From Granulicella arctica (lineage in GTDB: Bacteria > Acidobacteriota > Terriglobia > Terriglobales > Acidobacteriaceae), in contig NZ_JAGTUT010000001.1 in the NCBI RefSeq assembly GCF_025685605.1, forward strand, positions 4,402,001 through 4,466,000: a stretch of 64,000 nt of DNA. The letters run 5' to 3'. Each line of letters begins with the position of its first letter. The first letter of the stretch is position 1. The notes below the pieces were generated by a model. That model was not told where the DNA came from, did no database searches, and worked only from the letters and a program-made list of their open reading frames with translations. Position numbers and translations under genes: made by a program. Below are positions 1 through 9,447 of the stretch, one piece after another.

Positions 1-3000
1 CTTCTGGCGAACGCCTCCACCGGTGTCCATTACGAGGTCAAGTCGGATGCGGCGGGTTCCTATCGCTTCGCGAATGTTCCTCCGGGCCCGGGCTATTCAA
101 TGCAGTTCAGCGCTCAGGGCTTCTCTCCGCTTAAAGTCAATGACATCTATGTAAACGTTGCAAATTCGCGTTTGCAAAATGCGAAGCTGAGCCCAGGAAC
201 CGCAACGGTTGAAGTGCAGGTCGTCGATACGTCAGACGTGACGCTCAACACGACCGACGGCAGCGTCGGCAACAACTTCCAGATATCGAAGTTGCAGGAC
301 CTTCCCGTGTATGACCGCAGTTCGCCGGGCGTGCTGTTTACCTTGCAGCCCGGCATCACATCGAGCGGCGCAACCACCGGCGCACGTACCGACCAGAACA
401 ATGTGACGGTCGATGGCCTGGACGTAAACGACGCCTATAACGGCGGTTTTGCCATCATCACCAGCGGTGCCCCGGTCGACTCGATCCAGGAGTTCCGAGG
501 CACCACCGCCGGGTTCACTGCGGCCAACGGCCCTGGAAGCGGCGGACAGTTCCAGCTCGTAACCCGCAGCGGCACAAACCAGTGGCACGGCAACATCAAC
601 GAGTATCACCGCGACAACTCCACCACGGCGAACAACTGGTTTAATGCCAATGCCGGCGTTCCGCAGCCGGAGCTGGTCCAGAACCAGTTCGGCGGTTCCG
701 TCGGCGGCCCAATTCTGCACGACAAGCTTTTCTTCTTCTTCAACTTTCTGGGCTCGCGTATCGCCCAGCAGTCAGCGCAAGAGCGTACTGTTCCTCTGCC
801 CTCGTTCGCTGCGGGCACTATCTCTTACATGAACAACAACCCGGGCTGCACCGACGCTACTCGGCAGAACACTACCCCCAACTGCGTCTCCTCACTCTCG
901 CCCGCACAGGTACGGCAGATGGACCCGGCTGGCGTGGGAGAAAGTCCGCAGATCCTGGCCCTGTTCAAGAACCGCTACCCGGCACCAAACGATCTCACCT
1001 CGGGTGACGGGCTAAACAGTGCTGGCTTCCGCTTCAATTCGCCTGTGCCAGACAATCACACCGTCTATACCGGACGTGTCGACTATGGCTTGACCTCGAA
1101 GATCAAGATCTTCGGCATCGGCAACGTCTCACGTGAAAACCAGGTAACCGGCGCACAGCAGTTTCCCGGCGATGCGCCATCACAACAGTTCGTCGACCGC
1201 AGCTATCGGTATGCAGCCGGCATGAACTGGGAGATCAGCCAGTCGAAGTTCAACCAACTTACCTACGGAAGCGTCGTCGCGGACTATAACTACGCTCAAC
1301 CCTCCAATCCCGAAGGACTCTACCAGATCGGCTTTGGTAATGGATTCACGCCCACGCTCGTTGACAATCCTTACTCCAGCCCCTCGGGCTCATCGAATCG
1401 CCATGTGGTCACCTCACAAGTGAATGACAACTTCACCTGGAACCTGGGAAACCACCAGATGCAACTGGGCGGCTACTTCAAGTGGATTCACTTCATGGTG
1501 GACACGACGAGTGGGTATGACGGGTACAGCATTGGTCTCGGCGGCCACATCTTCAGCACGCCTGGTCTCGAGCCTGCGAACATCCTGCCGTCGGATAGCA
1601 CGGCATCGGAGTACTACGACAATGCCTTTGTCTCTTCGCTAGGGCGTGTTGCGAGCACCAGCGGCACCTTCAACTATGACGCTGGCGGCAACGTGCTGGC
1701 GCAGCCTTCTTCCTCAGCTCGCAAATGGCTCGACTTCCAGACGCAGCCTTACATCAGCGATAGCTGGAAGATCAAGCCGAATCTCACGATCAATGCTGGG
1801 TTGAACTACCAGTTCTTTACCGTTCCTTACGAGACGCAGGGGCTTGAAACTATTCAGACAACCGGTTTCGACGAGTACTTCGCAGCACGCGAGGCGCAGA
1901 GTGCTGCCGGCGCGAGTGGAAATTCTGCCGTGCCGTTTGTAACGTACGTGCTTGGGGGCAAGAAGAACAACGGTCCTGGCTTCTACAAGTCGAACCTCCA
2001 TGACTTCGCTCCCCACGTCGGCTTTGCCTATAGCCCAAGCTTCGATTCATCCACTGTCTTCAACGGCAGCGCGAGCATGGTGTATGACCGCACCGTTATC
2101 AACGCGATTCTCAATCAGCAGATTCAGTTCTCCTACCTGTTTCAGCAGAATGTCACGAATCAGAATGGCAATAACTCGGATGCTACCGGTTCCGTCGGAA
2201 CCGATCCGCGCATTGCCAGTGCACCGACCGTAACGGCTCCGGCTACACCCAAGACTCCCTTTCAACCCTGGGTCACCGCCGGTGTTCCCGTGGGTCTGCA
2301 GGGAGGTCAATTCAACACGACGGTCGATCCAAACCTCAAGACGCCGTATTCCATCCTGCTCAGCTTTGGGATGCAGCACCAATTCCAAGGGTCTATGGTG
2401 CTCAAGGTCAACTATGTTGGTCGCCTCGGCCGCAGGCTGTTGGCGCAGGCCGACGCAGCCCAGCTTATCGACTTTACGGATGCTGCATCGCAACAGACGA
2501 TGAACCAGGCAATGCAGAACATCGAGCGTGAAGTTCGCGCCGGAAGGGACCCGGCAAACCTGCCTGCGGAACCATGGTTCGAGCATCAGCTGCCTTCTGG
2601 TTATAACGGTAAGCTGCCAAATAAGACCTCGGCTGCCGCTTCCTCTAACCCTAACCTGGTCGAGATTGGCGACTTTGCCGATTTCATCCAGGCGCTCTCT
2701 CCCAACCTCCAACCTAACGTGGGAATGTCCGCCCAGTTCGGCGAAAATACCATTTTCACCAACAAGGGCTTCTCGAGCTATAACGGCCTGCTCGTCACGC
2801 TGCAAAAGAACCTCAGCCATGGCATACAGTTCGACGTGAACTACACCTGGTCGCATTCTATCGACAATACCTCGGAGGTTGCGGCCGACGGTGCGGCCAG
2901 CGGATACGGGTTTGTCTGCGATGCCGTGCATCCGCGCGAGTGCCGTGGCAACTCTGACTTCGACACCAAACACTACCTCACCAGCGACTTCACTTACTCA

Positions 3001-3558
3001 CTGCCCCTTGGTCGCGGAAAAGCCTTCTTCGGTACTCTGCCGCGGGTAGCCGACGAGCTGATCGGTGGCTGGAGCGTGAGCGGTATTCCATCGTGGCACA
3101 GTGGTCAGGCGTGGTCGCCGCTCTCGAATGCCTTCGTCGCCGGGTTCTCAAACGATGCGCCGGCAATCTTCAATGGCGATACACATGCCGTCAGGCGTGG
3201 CATCCATAAGGAACCCAACGGTTCGGTAAGCGTCTTCGCTGATCCTGCTGCAGCAGTTGCAGCGTTCTCCGGGCCGGTGGGTCTTACTATCGGAAGTCGC
3301 AACATTCTCCGTGGACCCCAGTACTTCAACATGGATGCGGGACTGGCGAAGACGTTCGCGCTGATCCCGGACAGGAACGTTAATTTCAAGTTCCGGGCAG
3401 ACGCATTCAACGTCCTCAACCATCCCAACTTTGACGATCTCGATTATGGAAGCTATGGCGGGAATGACAACATTACTGCTACAACCAACTTCGGCCAACT
3501 GACGGCCACGAATGGAAATCCTCGCGTGCTGCAACTCTCAGGCCGTATCGAGTTCTAG
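1..3558 (+). CDS. TonB-dependent receptor, Oar-like (5' end outside window)
   Basis: This is an outer-membrane TonB-dependent receptor that probably imports a glycan or other large nutrient; the substrate is not readable. The frame is open from base 1, so the signal peptide and the first part of the carboxypeptidase-regulatory-like domain lie upstream. The visible protein of 1185 residues starts inside that domain (YRFANVPPG), continues with a plug region (NVTVDGLDVNDAYNGG, then GGQFQLVTRSGTN) and a very long beta-barrel (LFFFFNFLGSR, VNYVGRLGRRLLAQ). It ends GRIEF; a terminal Phe is the usual outer-membrane assembly signal. A strong terminator follows within 25 bases. Many ATG codons occur internally, but none should be read as the start. 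Confidence 0.93.
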   Translation, partial: LLANASTGVHYEVKSDAAGSYRFANVPPGPGYSMQFSAQGFSPLKVNDIYVNVANSRLQNAKLSPGTATVEVQVVDTSDVTLNTTDGSVGNNFQISKLQDLPVYDRSSPGVLFTLQPGITSSGATTGARTDQNNVTVDGLDVNDAYNGGFAIITSGAPVDSIQEFRGTTAGFTAANGPGSGGQFQLVTRSGTNQWHGNINEYHRDNSTTANNWFNANAGVPQPELVQNQFGGSVGGPILHDKLFFFFNFLGSRIAQQSAQERTVPLPSFAAGTISYMNNNPGCTDATRQNTTPNCVSSLSPAQVRQMDPAGVGESPQILALFKNRYPAPNDLTSGDGLNSAGFRFNSPVPDNHTVYTGRVDYGLTSKIKIFGIGNVSRENQVTGAQQFPGDAPSQQFVDRSYRYAAGMNWEISQSKFNQLTYGSVVADYNYAQPSNPEGLYQIGFGNGFTPTLVDNPYSSPSGSSNRHVVTSQVNDNFTWNLGNHQMQLGGYFKWIHFMVDTTSGYDGYSIGLGGHIFSTPGLEPANILPSDSTASEYYDNAFVSSLGRVASTSGTFNYDAGGNVLAQPSSSARKWLDFQTQPYISDSWKIKPNLTINAGLNYQFFTVPYETQGLETIQTTGFDEYFAAREAQSAAGASGNSAVPFVTYVLGGKKNNGPGFYKSNLHDFAPHVGFAYSPSFDSSTVFNGSASMVYDRTVINAILNQQIQFSYLFQQNVTNQNGNNSDATGSVGTDPRIASAPTVTAPATPKTPFQPWVTAGVPVGLQGGQFNTTVDPNLKTPYSILLSFGMQHQFQGSMVLKVNYVGRLGRRLLAQADAAQLIDFTDAASQQTMNQAMQNIEREVRAGRDPANLPAEPWFEHQLPSGYNGKLPNKTSAAASSNPNLVEIGDFADFIQALSPNLQPNVGMSAQFGENTIFTNKGFSSYNGLLVTLQKNLSHGIQFDVNYTWSHSIDNTSEVAADGAASGYGFVCDAVHPRECRGNSDFDTKHYLTSDFTYSLPLGRGKAFFGTLPRVADELIGGWSVSGIPSWHSGQAWSPLSNAFVAGFSNDAPAIFNGDTHAVRRGIHKEPNGSVSVFADPAAAVAAFSGPVGLTIGSRNILRGPQYFNMDAGLAKTFALIPDRNVNFKFRADAFNVLNHPNFDDLDYGSYGGNDNITATTNFGQLTATNGNPRVLQLSGRIEF

Positions 3559-3580
3559 GCTTCTTCCTGATCAACCAATC

Positions 3581-3612
3581 AAAGGCTGCGAGGAACCTCG
3601 CGGCCTTTTTTC
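3581..3612 (+). terminator. Rho-independent terminator after the TonB-dependent receptor
   Basis: A GC-rich hairpin (AAGGCTGCGAGG pairing with CCTCGCGGCCTT through one G-T pair) is followed directly by six T residues. It begins 23 bases after the receptor stop codon. Confidence 0.88.
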
Positions 3613-3788
3613 TCGCAACGATTGCGAATGGGAGAGCATGGAGGCACAAAATGCCCAAGCCAGGAACTATTGTGAGAGGTCGACGCTATTCCTCGTGACG
3701 TTATCCTCCTTGCACTGAGTTCAGAGGGTTTAGGAGCGTTCAGATTGGCGAGCGAAATCGCAGCCAATCCTCCGAAGAATGGAACGAA

Positions 3789-4091
3789 TTGATTCCCAGG
3801 AGGCGCCTTCTAGCAACGAAAACCGACCTTCGCCATGGAAACTTCACGCTATGGCAGCGAAATCCTTTTCAGGGCGACCCTCTCACAACACTATCTCGTT
3901 ATATCTGCCCTGAATGCGGAACGCCCATCATTCCCCGGTACAGCCGGTCAGAGTGGACGCCGCAGCTTCATGGAGGCTGGTATTTCATCGGAATTTTGAA
4001 CGGAGGCTATAAAGTCTTGAGGAAGGCGATGCCGTGCGATCGATGTCCTGTTCAGCAGACGGAAGAATACACGCCATTTTTCAAAGACTGA
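3789..4091 (+). CDS. Doubtful small zinc-ribbon protein
   Basis: This open frame of 100 codons starts with TTG. The only recognisable feature is a pair of CxxC knuckles (CPEC near residue 40 and CDRC near residue 82), the spacing expected for a zinc ribbon. No family is recognised, codon third positions are less GC-rich than in neighbouring genes, and no strong ribosome-binding site is seen. It lies alone between the receptor terminator and the XRE-cupin gene. It may be a decayed or transferred gene, or non-coding. Confidence 0.38.
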   Translation: MIPRRRLLATKTDLRHGNFTLWQRNPFQGDPLTTLSRYICPECGTPIIPRYSRSEWTPQLHGGWYFIGILNGGYKVLRKAMPCDRCPVQQTEEYTPFFKD

Positions 4092-4169
4092 GTTTGTCTT
4101 AGCAGGTGCCAGAGTAGGTGACATCGCCTTTTCGTGGAGATCTTCACTCTTATGTAGTGAGGACCTTGA

Positions 4170-4823
4170 ATGATGACCGACGAACTCACTACGATGAACG
4201 AAACAGATATGGCGGTACCGATTGAAGAGGTTAATGCCGACTCTGTCGAACAGATGATTGAGTCGAACTCAGTCGGCGCTCGCATTAAGCAACTGAGGCT
4301 CAAGCGGTCGATGGGGTTGGTGGAGCTAGGCGTCAAGACAGGCTTGTCAGCCAGCTTCCTGTCCCAATTAGAGACAGGCCGTGTTGTGCCAACCCTGCGC
4401 AATCTTGCACGCCTTGGCCTGGTGTTCAATAAGGATCTTTCGTACTTTTTTCAGCCGGATCAGCACAGTTTTTTCAGGGTCCAGCGGAAGAAGGACCGTG
4501 TTCGTATCCCGCAGCCAAGAGCGGCCAACCCGTCGCACCTTGCGGAGAGTTTTGGCATCCTTGTGCCAGACCGGAGCCTTGGGCCATGTATCGCGGAGTT
4601 CTTTCCGAACCGGGACGTGAATCCGTTCCGCCCTCAGATGTACCAAGGGCACGAGATGGTCTACCTCGTTTCAGGATCTTTGGAGATAGAGTTTGGGAGT
4701 CGTCGAGACACGCTCCATGCCGGAGATGTTGCCTATTTGGATGCCAGCACGGCGCGCGTCTTCCGCTGTGCCGGGGACGAGTCAGCAAAAGCGCTGATTA
4801 TCAGTGTTCCGCTTCGGGTCTGA
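4170..4823 (+). CDS. XRE-family transcriptional regulator with C-terminal cupin domain
   Basis: A 217-residue DNA-binding regulator of the XRE-cupin class. Residues about 36-92 form the helix-turn-helix (IKQLRLKRSMGLVELGVKTG followed by SASFLSQLETGRVVPTL). Residues about 125-212 form a cupin sensor barrel (GHEMVYLVSGSLEIEFG, then LHAGDVAYLDA). Family members bind a small ligand or metal in the cupin and usually control nearby catabolic or stress genes; the ligand here is unknown. Two adjacent ATG codons (4170 and 4173) are possible starts, preceded by GAGGA. The stop is only 6 bases from the stop of the convergent glucan synthase gene, so the two do not share a transcript. Confidence 0.9.
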   Translation: MMTDELTTMNETDMAVPIEEVNADSVEQMIESNSVGARIKQLRLKRSMGLVELGVKTGLSASFLSQLETGRVVPTLRNLARLGLVFNKDLSYFFQPDQHSFFRVQRKKDRVRIPQPRAANPSHLAESFGILVPDRSLGPCIAEFFPNRDVNPFRPQMYQGHEMVYLVSGSLEIEFGSRRDTLHAGDVAYLDASTARVFRCAGDESAKALIISVPLRV

Positions 4824-4829
4824 CATCGG

Positions 4830-7800
4830 CTAGACAGCTTCCACAGTGTCTGGTTCGACCGCGTGAGGGTCTTTCTGGGGAGGAACCTTTGCGAGTGCCT
4901 TCAGCGTGTCTTTACTGACCGGCTTCTCGTGGAGGAGGAGCTCGGCGGCGCGGACGCGTGGGTTGGCATGGAACCATCGCTGAACGATGTTGTCGCGCAA
5001 GAGGTTGAGCAAGGCTAGCAGACTCATTCCCTGATGGTGGGCCATCCATGAGCGAACGAGCTGCGGTTCGCGCCCTTCCATGTAGTCGGCTGCTTCGTAG
5101 AAGCCGTAGGCTCCCAGCCAATCAAGTGAGGCCATCTTGCGAAGGTTGGCAAGGGCGTCTCGGCGAAGGAGTGGTAGCGCGAGGAAGGATGCATACGGGG
5201 CGATGACGGGGCCGTCCTCTGCGCCATACTTCAAGGCAAGGGCCGGGATGCCGAAGGCTTGGTAGCCATAACGTCCCAGAGAGTCGGTTTTGGCGAAGCC
5301 GGATTCCGAGATTCCCCAAGGTATGTTGCCTCGCTTCAGTGAGCGGACGTGATCCCTCTGAATGCGGACGGCTGACTCGAGCGAGCGCGAGATGAGGGTG
5401 TTGGGAAAGGTCTGCATCCAGAGCGAGGGCATCAGGTACTCAAACATGGTGCCCGTCCAGGAGAGCAGGGCAGCGCGACCATTGACGAGGACGTGTGAGC
5501 GATCAAGACGAAACCAGGATCGCTGTGGGATGTCACCCTTGGCTACAGCCAGGAAGCTGGCGATCCGGGCCTCGGAAGAGAGCAGGTCGTAGCAGGCCGA
5601 ATGAACCTCGCCTTTCGGTCCGTCATAACCGATCGAGAGGAGTTGGCGGGACTCGTTGAAGAGGAAGCCATACTCCATGACGTCGGCGAAGTAGTACGCC
5701 TTTGCGGCGACTGATTCCATGTCGGCTTGGAGCTTGGCGAGGTTATCCTGTGCGGAGGCTAGCAGTGTCCGCAGGGTCGCAACAAGGGAACGGATGGATG
5801 AGCCGTCGGTGAGTAATCGGTCGGCTTCGATGAGCCGGGTATCGAGCGAGCGAGCGTACGTAACGGCGTCGAGTAATGTGGGGATTTCGTCGTCCTCGGA
5901 GTTGCGGACGATGAGCTTCGGCAGTTCGAAGACCTCTGCAAACTGCGGCAGCAGCCAGGGCGCGTAGTCGTGAATGAAGCCTTCCAGTTTCGCGTGACGG
6001 CGCGCTGCTTCAAGGGTGATCCAATCCGCATCTCCCTCGGGAGCTGGCGAGGTCTGCTCAAGCAGGAGCTTGACGCGTGACCGCATGTCCGTTGTGCTGC
6101 GATGTCTCTGGTGAATATCGTGGGCGCTGCTTGACCTGCCCGAGGTGGTAGCGAGCATCTGCTCTATGCCGGCGAAGGAATCGCATGAAAGGATTGGTCG
6201 CTTGAGAAGATCGAGTGCGCCAGTATGGAGCGTGTAGAGGGAGGCGGCGAGGTTGCCGCTATCGACCGCCGAGACAGTGAAAGGCGGAACGGCCTTGAGG
6301 GTCTCGATGTCGTACCAGTTATAGATGTGGCCGCGCACCTTCTCCAGACCGTCGTAGGTGTTGAGCGTGCCGAGCGAGGCTTCGGCAAATTCGGGCAGGG
6401 TGAGGAAGCCGAACTCGTACGCTGCCTGGCGGGCGTTGAAGAGCATGCCAAGGTTGGTTGGCGAAAGCTTGCGGACTTGCAGCGTACCCTTTTCCTCAAC
6501 ATTGTCCGGAATGAGCCAGTGATTTTTGGCGTCGCCGAACTCGGCAAAGTAGCGCCAGATGAGCAGCGCCTGTTGCCGGAGAAAGAGAGTATCGGAGGCG
6601 GAGAGCGGGCCTTCGGTGCGACGCGGTGATGAATCGAGCCAAAGCACAAGCAGAGGAGCGATGGCCCAGATGACAAGCACCGGTGCCGCGGGCACTAGTG
6701 TGTGGAGGAGATCGTGCCGGTGCGTGAGGAAAAGGCCCGCAGCGATGAGTATGGCTACGATTGGCGAGAGTTGGAGATAGAGGTCGAGCGATGTCGTGGT
6801 CTTGCCGGATTCGGCTTGCGCCGCCGTCTCCCACTCGAGGAGATACTTGCCAGAGAGAAGTCGGCGCGCGGTGGAGCGAACGATGGCGTCGACTGAGAGC
6901 AGCATCTGGTGTGGCAGGAAGGCAAGATTGATGAGTGAGAAGCCGAGCGAGGCCCAGAGGGTTGAGAGACCATCCTGCGCGGTGCCGACGCTGGCTTTGA
7001 GCAGAGCGCGACCAAGCGCGAAGCCGAACTGGACGAGGCTTGGCAGGAGCAGCAGCAGGAGGACAGCTACGGTCCAGTAGCGAGCTCCGCCGGGAAGGAA
7101 GAACCATCCGAAGACCAGGAGCAGAAAGGTGATGGGCTCAACGAGCGAGCGACGCAGGTTGTCGAAGATCTTCCATCGCGAGATGGTGCTGATGGGGTTC
7201 TGAACGAGGTGGCCGGACTCGTCAGGAACGCGACTGAAGAGCCATTGAGCAATCTGCCAGTCGCCGCGGACCCAGCGATGCTTGCGGCGAGCGTGGGCGG
7301 CGTAGCGCGATGGATAGTCGTCGATCACTTCAACGTCTGTGACGAGGCCGGCTCGAACGTAGGCTCCCTCGATGAGGTCGTGCGAGAGGAGGGCGTTCTT
7401 GGGGAAGCGGCGGTTCAGCACCTCGTGAAGGATGCTGACCTCGTAGATGCCCTTGCCGGTGAAGATGCCTTCGCCGAAGAGGTCCTGGTAGACGTCGGAA
7501 ACGGCCCGCGTGTAGATATCGAAGCCGGTCTCGCCGGAGTAGATGGCAGCGAGGCGAGATCGCGAGGCCGAGTCGACGCTGACCCCTACGCGCGGCTGGA
7601 GAATGCCGTAGCCGTGCGTGACGACGCGGAGCTTCGGATCGATGATGCCCTGATTTAGAGGATGAGCGAGGGTGCCGATCATCCGGGCCGCGGTGCTGCG
7701 GGGTAGCTGTGTGTCGGAGTCAAGCGTGATGACGTAACGGATGTTGTCGAGCACAGCAATCGGACCGGCCTTGACTGGAAAGCTGTCAAAATCGCGCAGG

Positions 7801-9383
7801 ATCAGATTGTTCAGATCGAGGAGCTTACCGCGCTTACGCTCCCAGCCCATCCATACGCCCTGCCGTGAGTTGAAGACGCGATAGCGATGCAGCAGAAGGA
7901 AAGCGCCGCCACGCTGGCCGCTGTACTTCGCGTTCAGATCGTTGACGTACCGCGTCGCCAGAAGAACGAGAGGATGCTGGTCTTCGGCGGCGGGCTTGGC
8001 GACGCTGTCCGGCATGTCGGTAAGAAGGCCGAAGTGCAGGTTTGGATCCTGGTTCGAGAGATAGCGTGCTTCAAGTTCTTCGAAGAGTTCGCGAACCTGC
8101 TTTTCGCTGAGGAGGAGCGTAGGTACGACGACAAGCGAGGTCGCCTCGGTGGGAATGGACTTTGAAAAATCGAGCTTAGGCAGCGCCTCAGCATGAAGCA
8201 GGGCCGAGACGCTGCTGTTGACCAGATCCACAGCACCTTGCGTCACAGGGAGCAGGGCGAGCAGAAGAGCCCCAATGACAGGCCAAAATGCATTGTGCGG
8301 AATGAGAGCGACAATCAAAGCAGCGATCAGGAAGATGGAGAGGAAGAAGATGCCGAGGATGTAGACATCCTCATTGTTCTCGCGGAGGAAGGACCGGAAC
8401 CGCTCGAGCGGTGGGGCGTGGTAGCCGATGCGCTGGCGGAGACGCGGCAGGCCCTCGGCGAAGAGATAGAAGCCGATGTGACGCTGGCGGAAGTGACGCC
8501 GTGGGTCCGCATCGGGGGTCTCAGCGGAGATTTGAGCCATCGCGAGTGCGGCTTGTGCGGTCTCGAGTTCGCTCATGTCAGCGTGCTTCGCCAACTCGGC
8601 GATCCGCAGGTGATAGGTGTTGCGAGTCTCCTCTTCCATGCGGTCGAAGACGCCGGCGGGATCCTGCCGAAGAGTTGCGTCGAAGGGAATGAGGGGCTCG
8701 AGGACGGTTCGCCACTCGTACTGATTGAGGCGGCGGAGGCTGTGAAGCGGGGCGGAGAAAGGGGACTGCTCGATCGGCGGAAGCGGACCTGCGGCGAAGG
8801 CCTCGTCAGCTCGGTCAAGGATGAACTCCAATAGCGCAATCTTGAGGGCCACCGGCAAAACAGCGATCTCCTGCAGGAGCAATGCGTCGTGTCTCTCAAT
8901 CTGTCTTACGTAGAGTGTGAGGGACCCGGCGGACCAAATGCCTTTTGCAGCAGCGAGGTAGCCCTCGGCGAGCGCCATGATGCGGGGAATGTCGCTGGTC
9001 GCGGAGGGTATGCGCACATGGGGCAGGCGAAGAAAGGTTGGAGTGGCGGTCTTCGCTGACGTTAGGACGGAGTCCATCATGCGCGTGCTCTCAAGCAGTT
9101 CGAGTTGCGGCGTCAACTCCTTCAGGGAGGTGTTACGACGGCAGACGCGAAGGCGGAGTTCGAGGCGTGTGGCAAGGTCTTTGAGGCGTTGCGGAAGGCT
9201 TGTGGTTTTTCCATCCGAGGGCAGCAACTCCCATTGGACGATAAGCGCTTCTGCGTGATGGCGCAGATGATCGTCGGTGACAGAAGGTTTTTCGGGCAGG
9301 CCTTCCGTAGGAATCTGGACCGGGGGTGGTGCCTGGTGGCCGGAGTTTTCAGCCGTACCGTGATCTGGGGCAAACGAGGCCAT
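4830..9383 (-). CDS. Cyclic beta-glucan synthase-like protein lacking the GH94 module
   Basis: A 1517-residue multi-pass inner-membrane protein resembling the N-terminal half of cyclic beta-1,2-glucan synthases (NdvB/ChvB/Cgs). Order: soluble N-terminal region (1-330), two membrane segments (about 345-395), a GT2-like GT84 catalytic region with DSD in YVITLDSDTQLP near 552 and HRWVRGDWQ near 701, further membrane segments (about 745-1000), then a glycoamylase-like (PF10091, GH189-type) domain with HHQGMSLLALLNLL near 1447. Full-length Cgs proteins carry about 1300 further residues of GH94 phosphorylase that set ring size; here the protein ends about 70 residues after HHQGMS and the next gene is convergent. 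ATG start with AAGGAAAAG upstream. It lies 64 bases after an ABC exporter gene and may be co-transcribed. The linkage type made is inference. Confidence 0.88.
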   Translation of the reverse strand: MASFAPDHGTAENSGHQAPPPVQIPTEGLPEKPSVTDDHLRHHAEALIVQWELLPSDGKTTSLPQRLKDLATRLELRLRVCRRNTSLKELTPQLELLESTRMMDSVLTSAKTATPTFLRLPHVRIPSATSDIPRIMALAEGYLAAAKGIWSAGSLTLYVRQIERHDALLLQEIAVLPVALKIALLEFILDRADEAFAAGPLPPIEQSPFSAPLHSLRRLNQYEWRTVLEPLIPFDATLRQDPAGVFDRMEEETRNTYHLRIAELAKHADMSELETAQAALAMAQISAETPDADPRRHFRQRHIGFYLFAEGLPRLRQRIGYHAPPLERFRSFLRENNEDVYILGIFFLSIFLIAALIVALIPHNAFWPVIGALLLALLPVTQGAVDLVNSSVSALLHAEALPKLDFSKSIPTEATSLVVVPTLLLSEKQVRELFEELEARYLSNQDPNLHFGLLTDMPDSVAKPAAEDQHPLVLLATRYVNDLNAKYSGQRGGAFLLLHRYRVFNSRQGVWMGWERKRGKLLDLNNLILRDFDSFPVKAGPIAVLDNIRYVITLDSDTQLPRSTAARMIGTLAHPLNQGIIDPKLRVVTHGYGILQPRVGVSVDSASRSRLAAIYSGETGFDIYTRAVSDVYQDLFGEGIFTGKGIYEVSILHEVLNRRFPKNALLSHDLIEGAYVRAGLVTDVEVIDDYPSRYAAHARRKHRWVRGDWQIAQWLFSRVPDESGHLVQNPISTISRWKIFDNLRRSLVEPITFLLLVFGWFFLPGGARYWTVAVLLLLLLPSLVQFGFALGRALLKASVGTAQDGLSTLWASLGFSLINLAFLPHQMLLSVDAIVRSTARRLLSGKYLLEWETAAQAESGKTTTSLDLYLQLSPIVAILIAAGLFLTHRHDLLHTLVPAAPVLVIWAIAPLLVLWLDSSPRRTEGPLSASDTLFLRQQALLIWRYFAEFGDAKNHWLIPDNVEEKGTLQVRKLSPTNLGMLFNARQAAYEFGFLTLPEFAEASLGTLNTYDGLEKVRGHIYNWYDIETLKAVPPFTVSAVDSGNLAASLYTLHTGALDLLKRPILSCDSFAGIEQMLATTSGRSSSAHDIHQRHRSTTDMRSRVKLLLEQTSPAPEGDADWITLEAARRHAKLEGFIHDYAPWLLPQFAEVFELPKLIVRNSEDDEIPTLLDAVTYARSLDTRLIEADRLLTDGSSIRSLVATLRTLLASAQDNLAKLQADMESVAAKAYYFADVMEYGFLFNESRQLLSIGYDGPKGEVHSACYDLLSSEARIASFLAVAKGDIPQRSWFRLDRSHVLVNGRAALLSWTGTMFEYLMPSLWMQTFPNTLISRSLESAVRIQRDHVRSLKRGNIPWGISESGFAKTDSLGRYGYQAFGIPALALKYGAEDGPVIAPYASFLALPLLRRDALANLRKMASLDWLGAYGFYEAADYMEGREPQLVRSWMAHHQGMSLLALLNLLRDNIVQRWFHANPRVRAAELLLHEKPVSKDTLKALAKVPPQKDPHAVEPDTVEAV

Positions 9384-9447
9384 GAACGCTTTTCCTTTCT
9401 ATTCCGATGCTGCGAAGCTGGTACTTTGTCGCAGTGTGGAGTTGCGT

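Noticed and set aside
2047..2973. 308-codon minus-strand open frame inside the first receptor
   Set aside because: Shadow of the receptor gene with no recognisable motif or ribosome-binding site.
8193..8834. 213-codon plus-strand frame rich in acidic residues
   Set aside because: Antisense to the glucan-synthase-like gene; composition follows the opposite strand.
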